From Microcoleus sp. FACHB-DQ6 (GTDB taxonomy: Bacteria; Cyanobacteriota; Cyanobacteriia; Cyanobacteriales; Microcoleaceae), in NCBI GenBank assembly GCA_014695175.1, contig JACJNV010000309.1, positions 1-50,671 on the forward strand: DNA of 50,671 bases, read 5' to 3'. The notes below the pieces were generated by a model. The model did no database searches and had not been told where the DNA came from. It saw only the letters and a list, made by a program, of their open reading frames with translations. This document shows positions 35,829 through 43,721 of this stretch, one piece after another (within the stretch, counting starts at the first letter, position 1; each line of letters opens with the position of its first letter). Position numbers and translations under genes: made by a program.

Positions 35829-36032
35829 ATGACAACCAAAGCTTATATTCCTGAATATAAAATTTCCGAACTTTACTTGAACATTTGGAAATCCGGTAAG
35901 ATCGATCGGACTGTGTTCCAACAAATTCAATACGCAATTAATTCTCACAGTTTAAAAAGTTCAGAGGAGCGAAAAATTGTCAGCAGGCTGCTGTATGCAG
36001 TACGGCGGGGATGGGTGTCAGTGATGGACTGA
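35829..36032 (+). CDS. Small conserved protein, paralogue 3 of 3 (67 aa)
   Basis: This 67-residue protein belongs with the genes at 4698 and 5603: YKISELYLNIWKSGKIDRTV (residues 10-29), a polar helix (NSHSLKSSEERKIV), and the signature SRLLYAVRRGWVSVMD at the end. It is the most diverged at the N-terminus. No membrane segment or cysteine pair. The ATG at 35829 follows GACTGCAG, a weak ribosome-binding site. Unlike the other two it is not followed by the dispersed repeat. It lies 200 bases before the HD-domain gene in the same direction. Function unknown. Confidence 0.8.
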   Translation: MTTKAYIPEYKISELYLNIWKSGKIDRTVFQQIQYAINSHSLKSSEERKIVSRLLYAVRRGWVSVMD

Positions 36033-36239
36033 GTTGCTTGGGAGTTTTGACTCAGGGCGCGAGATTGCTTAGTGACTCCCCGGCCGTAGCTGCGTCAATG
36101 AGTTTTGAGATTGCCACCCACAGAGCACAACACACACGGGGTGCATGAGTTGTGAGTTCAAATCTCATCCATAAAATTAGAGGACTCCCCAATAGATGCA
36201 CCGTTCTTGAAAGGCAATATTAAGGTAAAAGGATAGGAT

Positions 36240-37091
36240 ATGTTTAATTCTACAGAACTGCTGATCGAGGCTTTCATCGAACAACTTCAGAACGGGTACA
36301 GCCGCACTTACGGAGGCTACAAATCAGACTATGCTGACATTATTGCCTGGGTGGGGGCAATGGCGTTAGAAAACATCGCTAACAGCGACGCTCTTTATCA
36401 CAATGTAGAACACGCCATTTGCATTAGCTTAGTCGGTCAAGAAATCTTGCGGGGAAAACACATTCGCAAGGGCGGAGTTTCCTGCGAAGATTGGCTGCAC
36501 TTCATCATTTCTTTGCTGTGCCAAGACATCGGATATGTCAAAGGAGTTTGCCGGCAAGACCAAGAATCAGAAGGATTGTATGCTACTGGAAAAGATGGCA
36601 TGAGAATTGCACTTGCTCCCGGTGCAACAGCGGCTAGCTTAGCTCCTTACCGAGTTGACAGAGCTAAATTGTTCATTGACGAGCGCTTCGGCAACCACAA
36701 GCTAATTAATGCTGAGATAATTAAGCAGAACATAGAACAGACTCGTTTCTCGGTGCTTGACGGTAACACTGACGAGGATGCAGTTAATTACTCTAGTTTA
36801 GTGCGCGGTGCTGACTTGATAGGTCAGCTCAGCAACCCGCAATATTTGCAGAAAATAGGCGCGCTGTTTTACGAGTTGGAAGAAAGCGGTGCTACTAAAA
36901 TTTTGGGCTATCGACATCCGGGCGACTTGCTGCAAAGCTACTCTAAGTTTTACTGGACGGGCATTTATCCTCACATCAGTGAATCTCTCGGTTACTTGCA
37001 GTTGACGCAGGAAGGTAAACAGATTGTTGCTAGTTTGTACGCTAACATATTTCGGATGGAACACCAACGTTGCGATTCTGAGGTTGCTTGA
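36240..37091 (+). CDS. HD-domain metalloprotein (Npun_R2479-like), 283 aa
   Basis: An all-helical protein with the first metal motif LYHNVEHAICISLVGQEI (residues 52-69; His54 and His58), as in HD/PDEase phosphohydrolases. In the second motif, where HD is expected, the sequence is LLCQDIGYVKGVCRQDQESE, with Gln95-Asp96 in place of His-Asp. Later conserved parts are SSLVRGADLIGQLSNPQYLQ and GYRHPGDLLQSYSKFYW. The family resembles cyanobacterial metal-dependent phosphohydrolases of unknown substrate. If the Gln is real, metal binding may be altered. The ATG at 36240 follows AAAGGATAGGAT, a good Shine-Dalgarno. Single gene, no obvious operon. Confidence 0.85.
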   Translation: MFNSTELLIEAFIEQLQNGYSRTYGGYKSDYADIIAWVGAMALENIANSDALYHNVEHAICISLVGQEILRGKHIRKGGVSCEDWLHFIISLLCQDIGYVKGVCRQDQESEGLYATGKDGMRIALAPGATAASLAPYRVDRAKLFIDERFGNHKLINAEIIKQNIEQTRFSVLDGNTDEDAVNYSSLVRGADLIGQLSNPQYLQKIGALFYELEESGATKILGYRHPGDLLQSYSKFYWTGIYPHISESLGYLQLTQEGKQIVASLYANIFRMEHQRCDSEVA

Positions 37092-37335
37092 CGGAAGGGG
37101 AAGGGAAAGGCGACAATTTTTGAAGGCGTGACATTACTTTTCTAATAATTGCTTCGCTAACATTTCTTAACATTCCTTCCCATCCTACTAAGCAGAAGGG
37201 GTTTTGAATGGGTGAGATTGCTTTCATAAGAATCACTTCGCTAGCATTCCTTGCAACGCTATTGCCCTAGCTGAGTTCAAGAGTGACCAATTACCAATTA
37301 CCAATTCCCCATTACCTAAGTGTATTTCATCCAAA

Positions 37336-37851
37336 TCAACTAATTTCCTCATCAATTTCTGAATGATATCGGGGACACAACCAATTGCTGGGTACCAAAG
37401 AAGGCCATCCCTCCCGCAGCGCTTCCAAACAAACAGCTCGCACAGTTAATTGACAGTCAAGCAGTTCGACCCCTGCTTTTTCAACTTGCTTTTTGCCAAT
37501 TCTTAAAATGGATTCATCGCTAAATTCAAAGGTTTTGTGACACTGAATGCAAACCAGGTGGTGGTGGTTGTGCAATTCGGGAAAATTCAGTTCGTAATGT
37601 TTGTGCCCTTCTGCTAATTCTAGTTCACGCAAAATTCCAATTCTTGCTAATAAATGCAGCGTTCGGTAGACAGTAGACAAGCCTATTCGTTCTCCTTTAT
37701 TCTGCAAAGTCCTGTATAACTCTTCCGCACTTAAATGATTGCCTTGTGGCAGATTTTGAAAGACACTCAAAATAGTTTCTCGCTGGGGAGTAAGGCGGCA
37801 GCCTCTCTGGTTTAGTTCGACTTTGAGTGAGTTAGCACTGTATAAATTCAT
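37336..37851 (-). CDS. Fur-family metalloregulator, 171 aa
   Basis: The winged-helix DNA-binding half (about 1-85) reads LKVELNQRGCRLTPQRETIL, HLSAEELYRTLQ, LSTVYRTLHLLARIGILREL, very close to cyanobacterial Fur. The dimerisation/metal half has ELAEGHKHYELNFPELHNHH and HLVCIQCHKTFEFSDESIL. Only one CxxC (CIQC) is present; the second pair is replaced by a single Cys in VRAVCLEALREGW and another near the end (NWLCPRYH), so a structural zinc site of the PerR/Zur kind may be incomplete or built differently. Whether it senses iron, zinc or peroxide cannot be settled here. Nearby genes for iron uptake and storage make iron plausible. Confidence 0.88.
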   Translation of the reverse strand: MNLYSANSLKVELNQRGCRLTPQRETILSVFQNLPQGNHLSAEELYRTLQNKGERIGLSTVYRTLHLLARIGILRELELAEGHKHYELNFPELHNHHHLVCIQCHKTFEFSDESILRIGKKQVEKAGVELLDCQLTVRAVCLEALREGWPSLVPSNWLCPRYHSEIDEEIS

Positions 37852-38189
37852 GTCGCAAAAAATAAAAAACTTGAACGAAGCTTCTAGGGGATTATCTGTT
37901 ATTTATTCGCGCTCTTTTGTAGATTCTCCTAAACTGTATTTTCCGTGATAATCCATCTAATTCTAGACTTCCCCTTTAGTTAAGGGTAATCTGCTAGCCA
38001 TCTATCCCCCTTGCTAAAAGTGGAACTAAAAAAGTAGTTTTCGGTATTTATGCGTAATTTTTGTGAAGTTTATAGTAATGTTGCTGATAAGCATTGGTAA
38101 AACAAGTCTTAGGGTCAAAGTCAGTGCAACCGATCGCATCTTCAGTACAAGCAACGCACGGGCGCACTGTAAATGTGAGGCGGTAGTCG
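37852..38189. other. Intergenic, upstream of the fur-type gene
   Basis: No gene. The AT-rich part near 37890-37960 (GGGATTATCTGTTATTTATT) could hold the promoter and an autoregulatory site. The right boundary meets the end of the TnpB element, so part of this sequence is the predicted omega-RNA guide region. Confidence 0.4.
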
Positions 38190-38226
38190 TTATTGACATA
38201 CTCCCCGCGCATGAATGCGGGGGATT

Positions 38227-39360
38227 CTAAAGGCTCAAACAGCAGTTGCAGGCCTTGGCCTGTCTGACACTACCTAACCCAACCATTGATGCCCCAACGG
38301 TTTGAATATTTATAGATGCGTTTTCATCTCGTCCATTAACAGATTGGCAAGATGGGCAACGCCATTGCCTCACCGATAGCTCTAGCGATTCCAGAATGTG
38401 ACCGCATTGAGCGCACGTCTTTGAACTCGGATACCACTGGTCAATAAAAACGACTAATTTACGCTTTTTCTTGGCTACCCATTCGAGAATTAACAGGAAT
38501 TCGCCCAGTGCCAAGTCATTGATTTTACCTCCCCAAAGCCGTTGCATTCCTTTGAGGTTCAATGTTTCAAAGCACAATACATCAAAGCGAGCAGTTAGTT
38601 GATGAGCCAGCTTCCAGAACCAATCACGTCTTTGGTTGGCAATCTTTTCGTATTGCCTACATAGATGCTTTCTGGCTTGCTCACGACGCAAAGACCCCTT
38701 TTGTTTACGTGATAACTGTTTACACGCTTTACGGATGGTATTGAGTCCTTGTTTGAAGAATTCGGGCGATTCAATCTTGCTGCCATCCGAGCAAGTGAGG
38801 AAAGTTTTCAGACCGAAATCGAATCCCGCTATCTTACCAGTCGCAAATTCAATCTCTGGCTCTGAACCCTCATCCACCACTACAACCATAAACAACTCAC
38901 CTAATGGTGTGCGTTTGATGGTCAACGTTTTAACTATGCCCTCAATAGGTCGAGAATTCCCAAACTGATAAACCCGGCTTCCAATCTTCACTCGATTACC
39001 ACCCTGAAACTTGTATCCAGCTTGTTTCAGGGTGAACGATTTGTATTTTTTGATTTTCTTAAATCCTGGTGGCTTTACCCCCTTCTTGTGATGTTTGAAA
39101 AATAGCTGGTATGCCTTCTCAATGCGCTGACAAATATCTTGCACCCCTTGAGAGCCAACTAACTGCCAAAATGGATTACGCTTTCTCAGCTTGGCAATAT
39201 GAGCTTGAAGTTTGGCGCAGTTCAAATGCTTACCCCACATCCGGTAATACCGACGATGGAGAGCGAGCGCATGGTTGTAGATAACTCCAGCAGCATTGAT
39301 TGACTGCTTCAGGTATCTATTCCGCTTGTGACTGTAGAGCTTAAACTTCAGTGTCTTCAT
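38227..39360 (-). CDS. tnpB: RNA-guided endonuclease TnpB (OrfB)
   Basis: A 377-residue TnpB, ancestor-type relative of Cas12. The OrfB N-terminal domain (1-150) precedes a split RuvC nuclease: first catalytic Asp181 in IAGFDFGLKTFL, Glu265 in VLCFETLNLKGM, and Asp345 in NGRDENASINI. The zinc finger is C316/C319 and C335/C338 (CAQCGHILES ... WRCPSCQS). All catalytic residues are intact, so the nuclease should be active. TnpB cuts DNA beside the element's target motif using an omega RNA transcribed from its own 3' end and the flanking sequence. Length is normal. The start ATG at 39360 is 35 bases from the divergent companion. Confidence 0.93.
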   Translation of the reverse strand: MKTLKFKLYSHKRNRYLKQSINAAGVIYNHALALHRRYYRMWGKHLNCAKLQAHIAKLRKRNPFWQLVGSQGVQDICQRIEKAYQLFFKHHKKGVKPPGFKKIKKYKSFTLKQAGYKFQGGNRVKIGSRVYQFGNSRPIEGIVKTLTIKRTPLGELFMVVVVDEGSEPEIEFATGKIAGFDFGLKTFLTCSDGSKIESPEFFKQGLNTIRKACKQLSRKQKGSLRREQARKHLCRQYEKIANQRRDWFWKLAHQLTARFDVLCFETLNLKGMQRLWGGKINDLALGEFLLILEWVAKKKRKLVVFIDQWYPSSKTCAQCGHILESLELSVRQWRCPSCQSVNGRDENASINIQTVGASMVGLGSVRQAKACNCCLSL

Positions 39361-39395
39361 CCTAGTATTGTAGATCGTTTAGATGTATGTATGCC

Positions 39396-39537
39396 ATGAA
39401 AAAGAGTGTGTTTTTTAGGTTGACTGACGAAGAGTTTGAGAGGCGGGAAGTCTATTGCGAATCAACATGAAGATCTTTCATCAGATGTCTTAAGAGAACT
39501 CATTATAAGGCTTAAGATTAAGAAAAAGCCGTCCTAG
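39396..39537 (+). pseudogene. Frameshifted ribbon-helix-helix companion of TnpB
   Basis: The first frame from ATG 39396 reads MKKSVFFRLTDEEFERREVY then CEST and stops at 39468. The next frame continues the protein with NQHEDLSSDVLRELIIRLKI and KKKPS, stopping at 39535-39537. Joined, they give a 46-residue ribbon-helix-helix (MobC/Arc-like) protein: strand KSVFFRL, helix TDEEFERREVY, helix SSDVLRELIIRLK. Small proteins of this kind are seen divergent to tnpB in cyanobacterial IS elements. One indel near 39460 explains the break. Confidence 0.7.
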
Positions 39538-39695
39538 AAGGACGGGGCTTTAAACCAAAAATTTTCGGTAAAAAAATCCCAATAACAAGGAATTGGATAC
39601 AAGCGCTTGATTTGATGCACTCCTTCTGGCAATGTTACTGACAGACTCCACAAAAATAATCAAAGTGGCGATACATAAATTTTAGAAAAAGACAG

Positions 39696-40228
39696 TCATA
39701 CGGTTATTGTCTCAAGGTTGACCGAAATCTGAAAAGCTGCCGAGGTGCCACCGATGGCAAAACCACTCTGGAATAAACTCCCATCTTCGGGAGTTTTATG
39801 CCAATAGAATGACTTGTCTTTTTCCAGATTGGGGCGATCGCCAACACAAAGGGCGATCGACAAAATCCAAATCAATGCCAGCGTCGTCAGCAAACCCGTC
39901 AGCCGTGTCAACCCTTTTTCCTGCAACCGAATCAACACAGCAACTGCTCCTACTAGGGAATATCCGTCAGCTAAACTCATAAACCACCGAAATACATAGC
40001 TTTGGGTACCAACAAGAAGGTAGCGACACCCAGCAAAACTAGGCTGATGCCCAAGAGGGTGGTCATTTTGTCTGCGTCTTCCCATGTGTAGCCAAAGAAA
40101 GAAGTTCTTGCTTCGAGGGTTGCTGGCCCTTTGAGGGAGTGAAAGATGTCGCCGAAGCCTAGAAAGGCTGAGCTGATTAGGTGAATCGCCCTAACGGCGA
40201 AGAAGGATTTTTTTGCCATGCTGGTCAC
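39696..40228 (-). pseudogene. Remnant of an IsiA/CP43'-PsaL fusion gene
   Basis: The upstream part (40228-39977) reads [40 protein letters not shown], then [20 protein letters not shown] and KAMYFGGL, an internal piece of the chlorophyll-binding CP43/IsiA family. It stops with TGA overlapping the ATG at 39980 of a second frame: [39 protein letters not shown] and DGSLFQSGFAIGGTSAAF, which match photosystem I subunit PsaL (compare AHGYFLIGP...; GGLIGALALILVATAAL; WSQFAAGFFVGG). IsiA proteins with a C-terminal PsaL domain are known in some cyanobacteria. Here the N-terminal helices, the middle and the rest are gone and the frame is broken, so it should not make a functional antenna. Confidence 0.78.
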
Positions 40229-40282
40229 GGCCCTTTACCTCTTGAGAAAGATGTCAGGGGAGTTTTAAGCGATAGCAGGTTA

Positions 40283-40299
40283 TTGATATAGATAATCAA
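40283..40299. promoter_or_regulatory. Fur-box-like AT-rich palindrome
   Basis: TTGATATAGATAATCAA has perfect outer arms (TTGAT/ATCAA) and lies about 55-65 bases upstream of the isiA-like remnant on the minus strand. isiA genes are Fur-controlled in other cyanobacteria. Similarity to the consensus is only partial. Confidence 0.3.
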
Positions 40300-40696
40300 C
40301 AATTTTAGTAGTTTCGTCAAGGGGTATTTGAGAAAAATTTTCACTGATTTGAGTTCAGGTATGTAAATCAGTAGGAAAAAACATCGCTATATCACGATTA
40401 TGACTGTTTTTGGCCCTTGAGCGGAGTTTGGTCTCTCGTTAGCAAAAATAGCAGCTAAAGGAATACTTCTAAATTTATTGATAAATAATATTATTAAAGA
40501 GTATTATGGCTAGAGTATTGTTTGAGTACCTATCCAATCCTCTCGGAAAAGACAAGGTGGAAAAAGAAATCCGGTACTTTCCTATGGACAAGCTTCTCTA
40601 AAAGTACGGTTAGAGGGGGGTGCGCCATTGTTTTTTTCCGAATCAAGAGAGTTAATGCCTATTTGTTGACATATTCATCTCAAACTCCAAACAACC

Positions 40697-40724
40697 AAGC
40701 CTGAGAGCAAATGCTCTCAGGCTT
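40697..40724. terminator. Strong hairpin terminator downstream of rpaB
   Basis: AAGCCTGAGAGCA (40697-40709), loop AA, TGCTCTCAGGCTT (40712-40724), followed on the plus strand by TTCT. A 13-bp perfect stem 45 bases past the rpaB stop; it may act in both directions. Confidence 0.85.
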
Positions 40725-40768
40725 TTCTAGCGGAATTTTTAACTGCTTGTTGCATCTGGCGCGCTAGC

Positions 40769-41509
40769 TCAAGCAGAGGATTTGGTTTCTTCAGCTACTT
40801 GCTCGTTGTTGGGCAACTCCAGGCAATAACCGGCCCCGTATACGGTTTTGATGTACCGAGGATGGCGGGGATCGGGTTCCATCTTCGTTCTCAGGTGTCT
40901 GATGTGTACACGAATAGTTTCGATGTCGTCGTCGGGGTCGTAACCCCACACTTCTTTGAGAATTTCGCTGGGAGAAACTGTCTGACCGTGGCGCTGAAGC
41001 AAGCAGTGCAGCAACTCAAACTCTAGGTGGGTCAGTTTGACTGTCTGAGCGTACCAAACAGCTTCAAACCTTTCGGGGACAAGGGTCAGCGGGCCGTAAT
41101 TCAGAATTTCGGAGTGTTTGGCAGCTTGGGGGATGCGGTCTGTGCGCCTTAGTAGAGCTCGCACTCGGGCTAGCATCTCTTCTAGTTCAAAGGGTTTGGT
41201 CAGGTAGTCGTCGGCGCCGGAGTTGAAGCCTTCTACTTTGTCTTGAGTTTGACTTAAGGCTGTCAACATCAAGACGGGAATGTCTGAGGTGCGCTCGTCA
41301 CGTCGCAAACGCTGACATACGGTGAATCCGTCTACTCTAGGCAGCATGAGGTCTAGCATGATCAGGTCGGGGAGCAGTTGTATGGCTAGTGCCTGACCTT
41401 TGATGCCGTCTTCTGCCTGGGTGACTTCATAGCCAGCCATTTCTAGGTTGACGGCTACGAGTTCGGCGATCGCCGCGTCATCATCAATAACAAGTATCCG
41501 GGGCATCAT
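40769..41509 (-). CDS. rpaB: Response regulator RpaB (OmpR family)
   Basis: A 246-residue regulator. The receiver (1-125) has the acidic pocket LVIDDDAAI, phospho-acceptor Asp53 in [14 protein letters not shown], and the Lys in [12 protein letters not shown]. The OmpR winged helix (about 145-235) has [20 protein letters not shown] and [20 protein letters not shown]. The linker [20 protein letters not shown] and the end [13 protein letters not shown] are those of RpaB (Ycf27), the essential cyanobacterial regulator that represses high-light and photosystem genes through HLR1 sites, paired with the kinase Hik33/NblS. The start may be the first or second Met. Confidence 0.95.
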   Translation of the reverse strand: MMPRILVIDDDAAIAELVAVNLEMAGYEVTQAEDGIKGQALAIQLLPDLIMLDLMLPRVDGFTVCQRLRRDERTSDIPVLMLTALSQTQDKVEGFNSGADDYLTKPFELEEMLARVRALLRRTDRIPQAAKHSEILNYGPLTLVPERFEAVWYAQTVKLTHLEFELLHCLLQRHGQTVSPSEILKEVWGYDPDDDIETIRVHIRHLRTKMEPDPRHPRYIKTVYGAGYCLELPNNEQVAEETKSSA

Positions 41510-42104
41510 TATTTATCTCACCGCTAACCGAATGGCAGATCCTACAGCCTTCTGGGGGTTCCAGGTAACTTTAACGAACAATTTTTTAATTTTAAGCTTC
41601 ATGTAAGGATTATAAGGTTGATTAAGAACTTTCGGGGCTCTGTAAATATTCTTGTACTAATTATAAGCCCTAAGAGCACATATCAGAAAACTGTTGACCA
41701 AAAATCTTGCTGGGGGCAGATTTTTGGTCGGCAAGAACAGCCTTAACTTTTGCAGGGTGCGCCTGGGGCTTCACAGCACCGCCCTAACGGTAGTCCGCGT
41801 TTTGCATAACCCTGTCCACCGTTAACTGTAAATTTTTTAAGTTAGTTAATTTTGCTTATAAAATTTTTGTGTTTTTTGAGGGGGTAGGGCTTGCTTTGTT
41901 GGGGTATTGACGGTATTATTAAATAATACTAATATAAGTATTTATAAGGTAAACAAACAATATTGCAATCATTAAATCATATCATATAAAAGTCAAATAA
42001 TCAATTCCGCAAGCTGACAATTTTTGGTCATTTTTTTGCCTGTGGGGCTAATTGTTGTCTCGCCCTGGAATCAGCAAAACAACCGATAACAACCGCTTGC
42101 ATAC
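41510..42104. other. Intergenic, upstream region of rpaB
   Basis: About 600 AT-rich bases without a gene. It should include the rpaB promoter. The stretch TTATTAAATAATACTAATAT (around 41917-41936) is extremely AT-rich. No clear HLR1 pair could be picked by eye. Confidence 0.45.
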
Positions 42105-43067
42105 CTACTGAGGGCGAGTTTGCGATCGAGCTGGCTGAGTATTTTTGTTGGGAACAGTCGCCTTAGAGCTTAATTTTTGGAAATAAAGACCGCCGATGGT
42201 GGCTAAGAATATTGTGTAAGCGGCTGCTTGGACGAGATAAAGTCGATCTCTGTATCCAAACAGTGCTTTGAGAATCACTCCTGGAAACTGTCGATCGGGC
42301 AAAATTTCCGCTGCATTCCACACCATAGGCCCTAAAATACAAGAGTGGAGTGGTGCGAGGCGATCGTAATAAAAACAAATCGCTGCATACTTGCTATTCA
42401 TCTGCGACAAAATCCCAGCGGCTTGGTCAAAATGTTTGAGTGCAGATACTGCCAAACCTGCCACGATTAACAGCAACAAAATCCCCATAAACTTGAAAAA
42501 CAGGCGGATATCAATTTTGACACCCCACTTGAACAGTAGCGCGCCAATGATTGCCGCCCCAGTCAAACCGCCCAAAGCTCCCAAAGCGGGACTCAAACCT
42601 TGTTGAAACTGAGCGCTGACAAATATAACTGTTTCAAAACCTTCGCGCAGTACCGCAATAAAAATTAAGCCAAATACGCCCCAGCCGGCATTGCTATTTT
42701 CTGTCAAAGCTGCTGTAACTGCTCCTTCAACTTCTGCTTTGAGAAAGCGCGCTTGCTGAGTCATCCAAATTAGCATCCAGCTTAGCATTGCGATCGCCAC
42801 AATGCCCAACACGCCCTCTAATAGCTGTTTAATTACTGGTGCGTAAGCCTGCTCTGATGTTGATAGTGCTGCCAGCAATCCATTGAATAGAACACCTACA
42901 AAACCGCTAGCAGCAATGCCGGCTGCGACACCTGCATAAACCCAAGAATTGAGGTGAGTTTGCTCGGCTTTTTTGAGGCAAGCTAGTACAATTCCGACGA
43001 CTAAGGCGGCTTCTACGCCTTCGCGCAGGGTAATTACAAAAGTCGGTACCGCTTCGCTAAAATTCAT
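42105..43067 (-). CDS. FTR1-family iron permease
   Basis: A 320-residue membrane protein with seven predicted helices. The two REGxE iron-binding motifs are intact: FVITLREGVEAALVVGI (about residues 11-27) and IAVLREGFETVIFVSAQ (about 137-153). FTR1/EfeU proteins import iron, usually Fe3+ with a partner oxidase or periplasmic EfeO; neither partner is beside it. The protein ends in a soluble tail rich in T, Q and R. The gene downstream of the ferritin-like gene lies on the same strand with a 101-base gap, forming an iron uptake-storage pair. Start at the ATG 43067. Confidence 0.92.
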   Translation of the reverse strand: MNFSEAVPTFVITLREGVEAALVVGIVLACLKKAEQTHLNSWVYAGVAAGIAASGFVGVLFNGLLAALSTSEQAYAPVIKQLLEGVLGIVAIAMLSWMLIWMTQQARFLKAEVEGAVTAALTENSNAGWGVFGLIFIAVLREGFETVIFVSAQFQQGLSPALGALGGLTGAAIIGALLFKWGVKIDIRLFFKFMGILLLLIVAGLAVSALKHFDQAAGILSQMNSKYAAICFYYDRLAPLHSCILGPMVWNAAEILPDRQFPGVILKALFGYRDRLYLVQAAAYTIFLATIGGLYFQKLSSKATVPNKNTQPARSQTRPQ

Positions 43068-43168
43068 TTTTTATAATCATAGAGCATGGGATGGGGCACG
43101 GGCATGGGGATTTGGTCATTGGTCATTGGAAATAACAACTCACCACTAACCAATAACCAATGATTAAA

Positions 43169-43603
43169 TCAACTATAATCCCGCAGCATTTTTTTCAATT
43201 CTACTTGGTGCAATTCTTCTTGTCCAATCAGATTGCGGGCATATTCTTCCAAATAAACGCTGGAGTTAGTCACAACTTCAAGTAAAGATTTATACTTTTT
43301 GAGCGCTTTTTTCTCGTGATTTAAACTTTCTTCCAATAAGTCTTTCACCGAGTGTTTGTAGGTTTCTTCGATGGGAGCAATTTTCTGACTGGGATGCCCC
43401 TCTAAACCGGTGAGAATTTCTCCTGCTTGTTGGGCGTGGATTAGAGATTCCGTTGCTTGCGCTTTAAAAAACTGCACGATGGGAATCCGGTTTGGCCCTG
43501 TCACCATTAGTGAATAGTGAGTGTAGCGCACGACACCTGCAAGCTCCCATTCCATGATGGTGCATAGCAGTTCTTGGGTTTTTTTCTCGTCAAGCTCTTT
43601 CAT
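43169..43603 (-). CDS. Ferritin-like / bacterioferritin-type protein, 144 aa
   Basis: A four-helix bundle with ferritin-type di-iron ligands: ELAGVVRYTHYSLMVTG (Glu19 and the following Tyr), KAQATESLIHAQQAGEIL (ExxxH-type pair), LNHEKKALKKYKSLLEV and IGQEELHQVELKKMLRDYS (ExxH). Length 144 is slightly shorter than bacterioferritin. There is no obvious haem-binding Met, so it is a bacterioferritin-like or DNA-free ferritin-like protein. It lies before the FTR1 gene on the same strand. Likely role: storing or detoxifying iron brought in by the permease. Confidence 0.85.
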   Translation of the reverse strand: MKELDEKKTQELLCTIMEWELAGVVRYTHYSLMVTGPNRIPIVQFFKAQATESLIHAQQAGEILTGLEGHPSQKIAPIEETYKHSVKDLLEESLNHEKKALKKYKSLLEVVTNSSVYLEEYARNLIGQEELHQVELKKMLRDYS

Positions 43604-43721
43604 TGGTTGTTTTAGATGTAGAATGCCTTAGAGGGAGCTGTTTATAATATCACATTTAAGTTAAAAATGAAAAGTAAGGTGCGGATGGCGCACCTTACTG
43701 GATATAGATGTTGTATGTGAG

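Larger units (their letters stand above)
38190..39560 (-). mobile_element. IS200/IS605-type (IS1341 group) TnpB element
   Basis: The element contains tnpB on the minus strand and a frameshifted companion gene in the opposite direction, with no tnpA. One end has the hairpin CCCCGCGCATGAATGCGGGG (38203-38222) followed outward by GAGTATGTCAA on the minus strand, the usual right end of such elements. The other end has the hairpin CCGTCCTAGAAGGACGG (39529-39545). Exact ends are uncertain by about 10 bases. Without TnpA it needs help in trans to move. Confidence 0.8.
40229..40768. other. Intergenic with terminator and possible regulatory site
   Basis: No gene. It contains the Fur-box-like palindrome at 40283-40299 and the hairpin at 40697-40724. 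A short plus-strand frame at 40522-40704 has no family features. Confidence 0.45.

Noticed and set aside
36055-36180. Possible tRNA: GTGAG-TTCAAAT-CTCAT looks like a T-arm, near 36148-36166.
   Set aside because: No matching 5' acceptor strand, D-arm or anticodon arm could be found within 100 bases upstream; at most a tRNA-like fragment.
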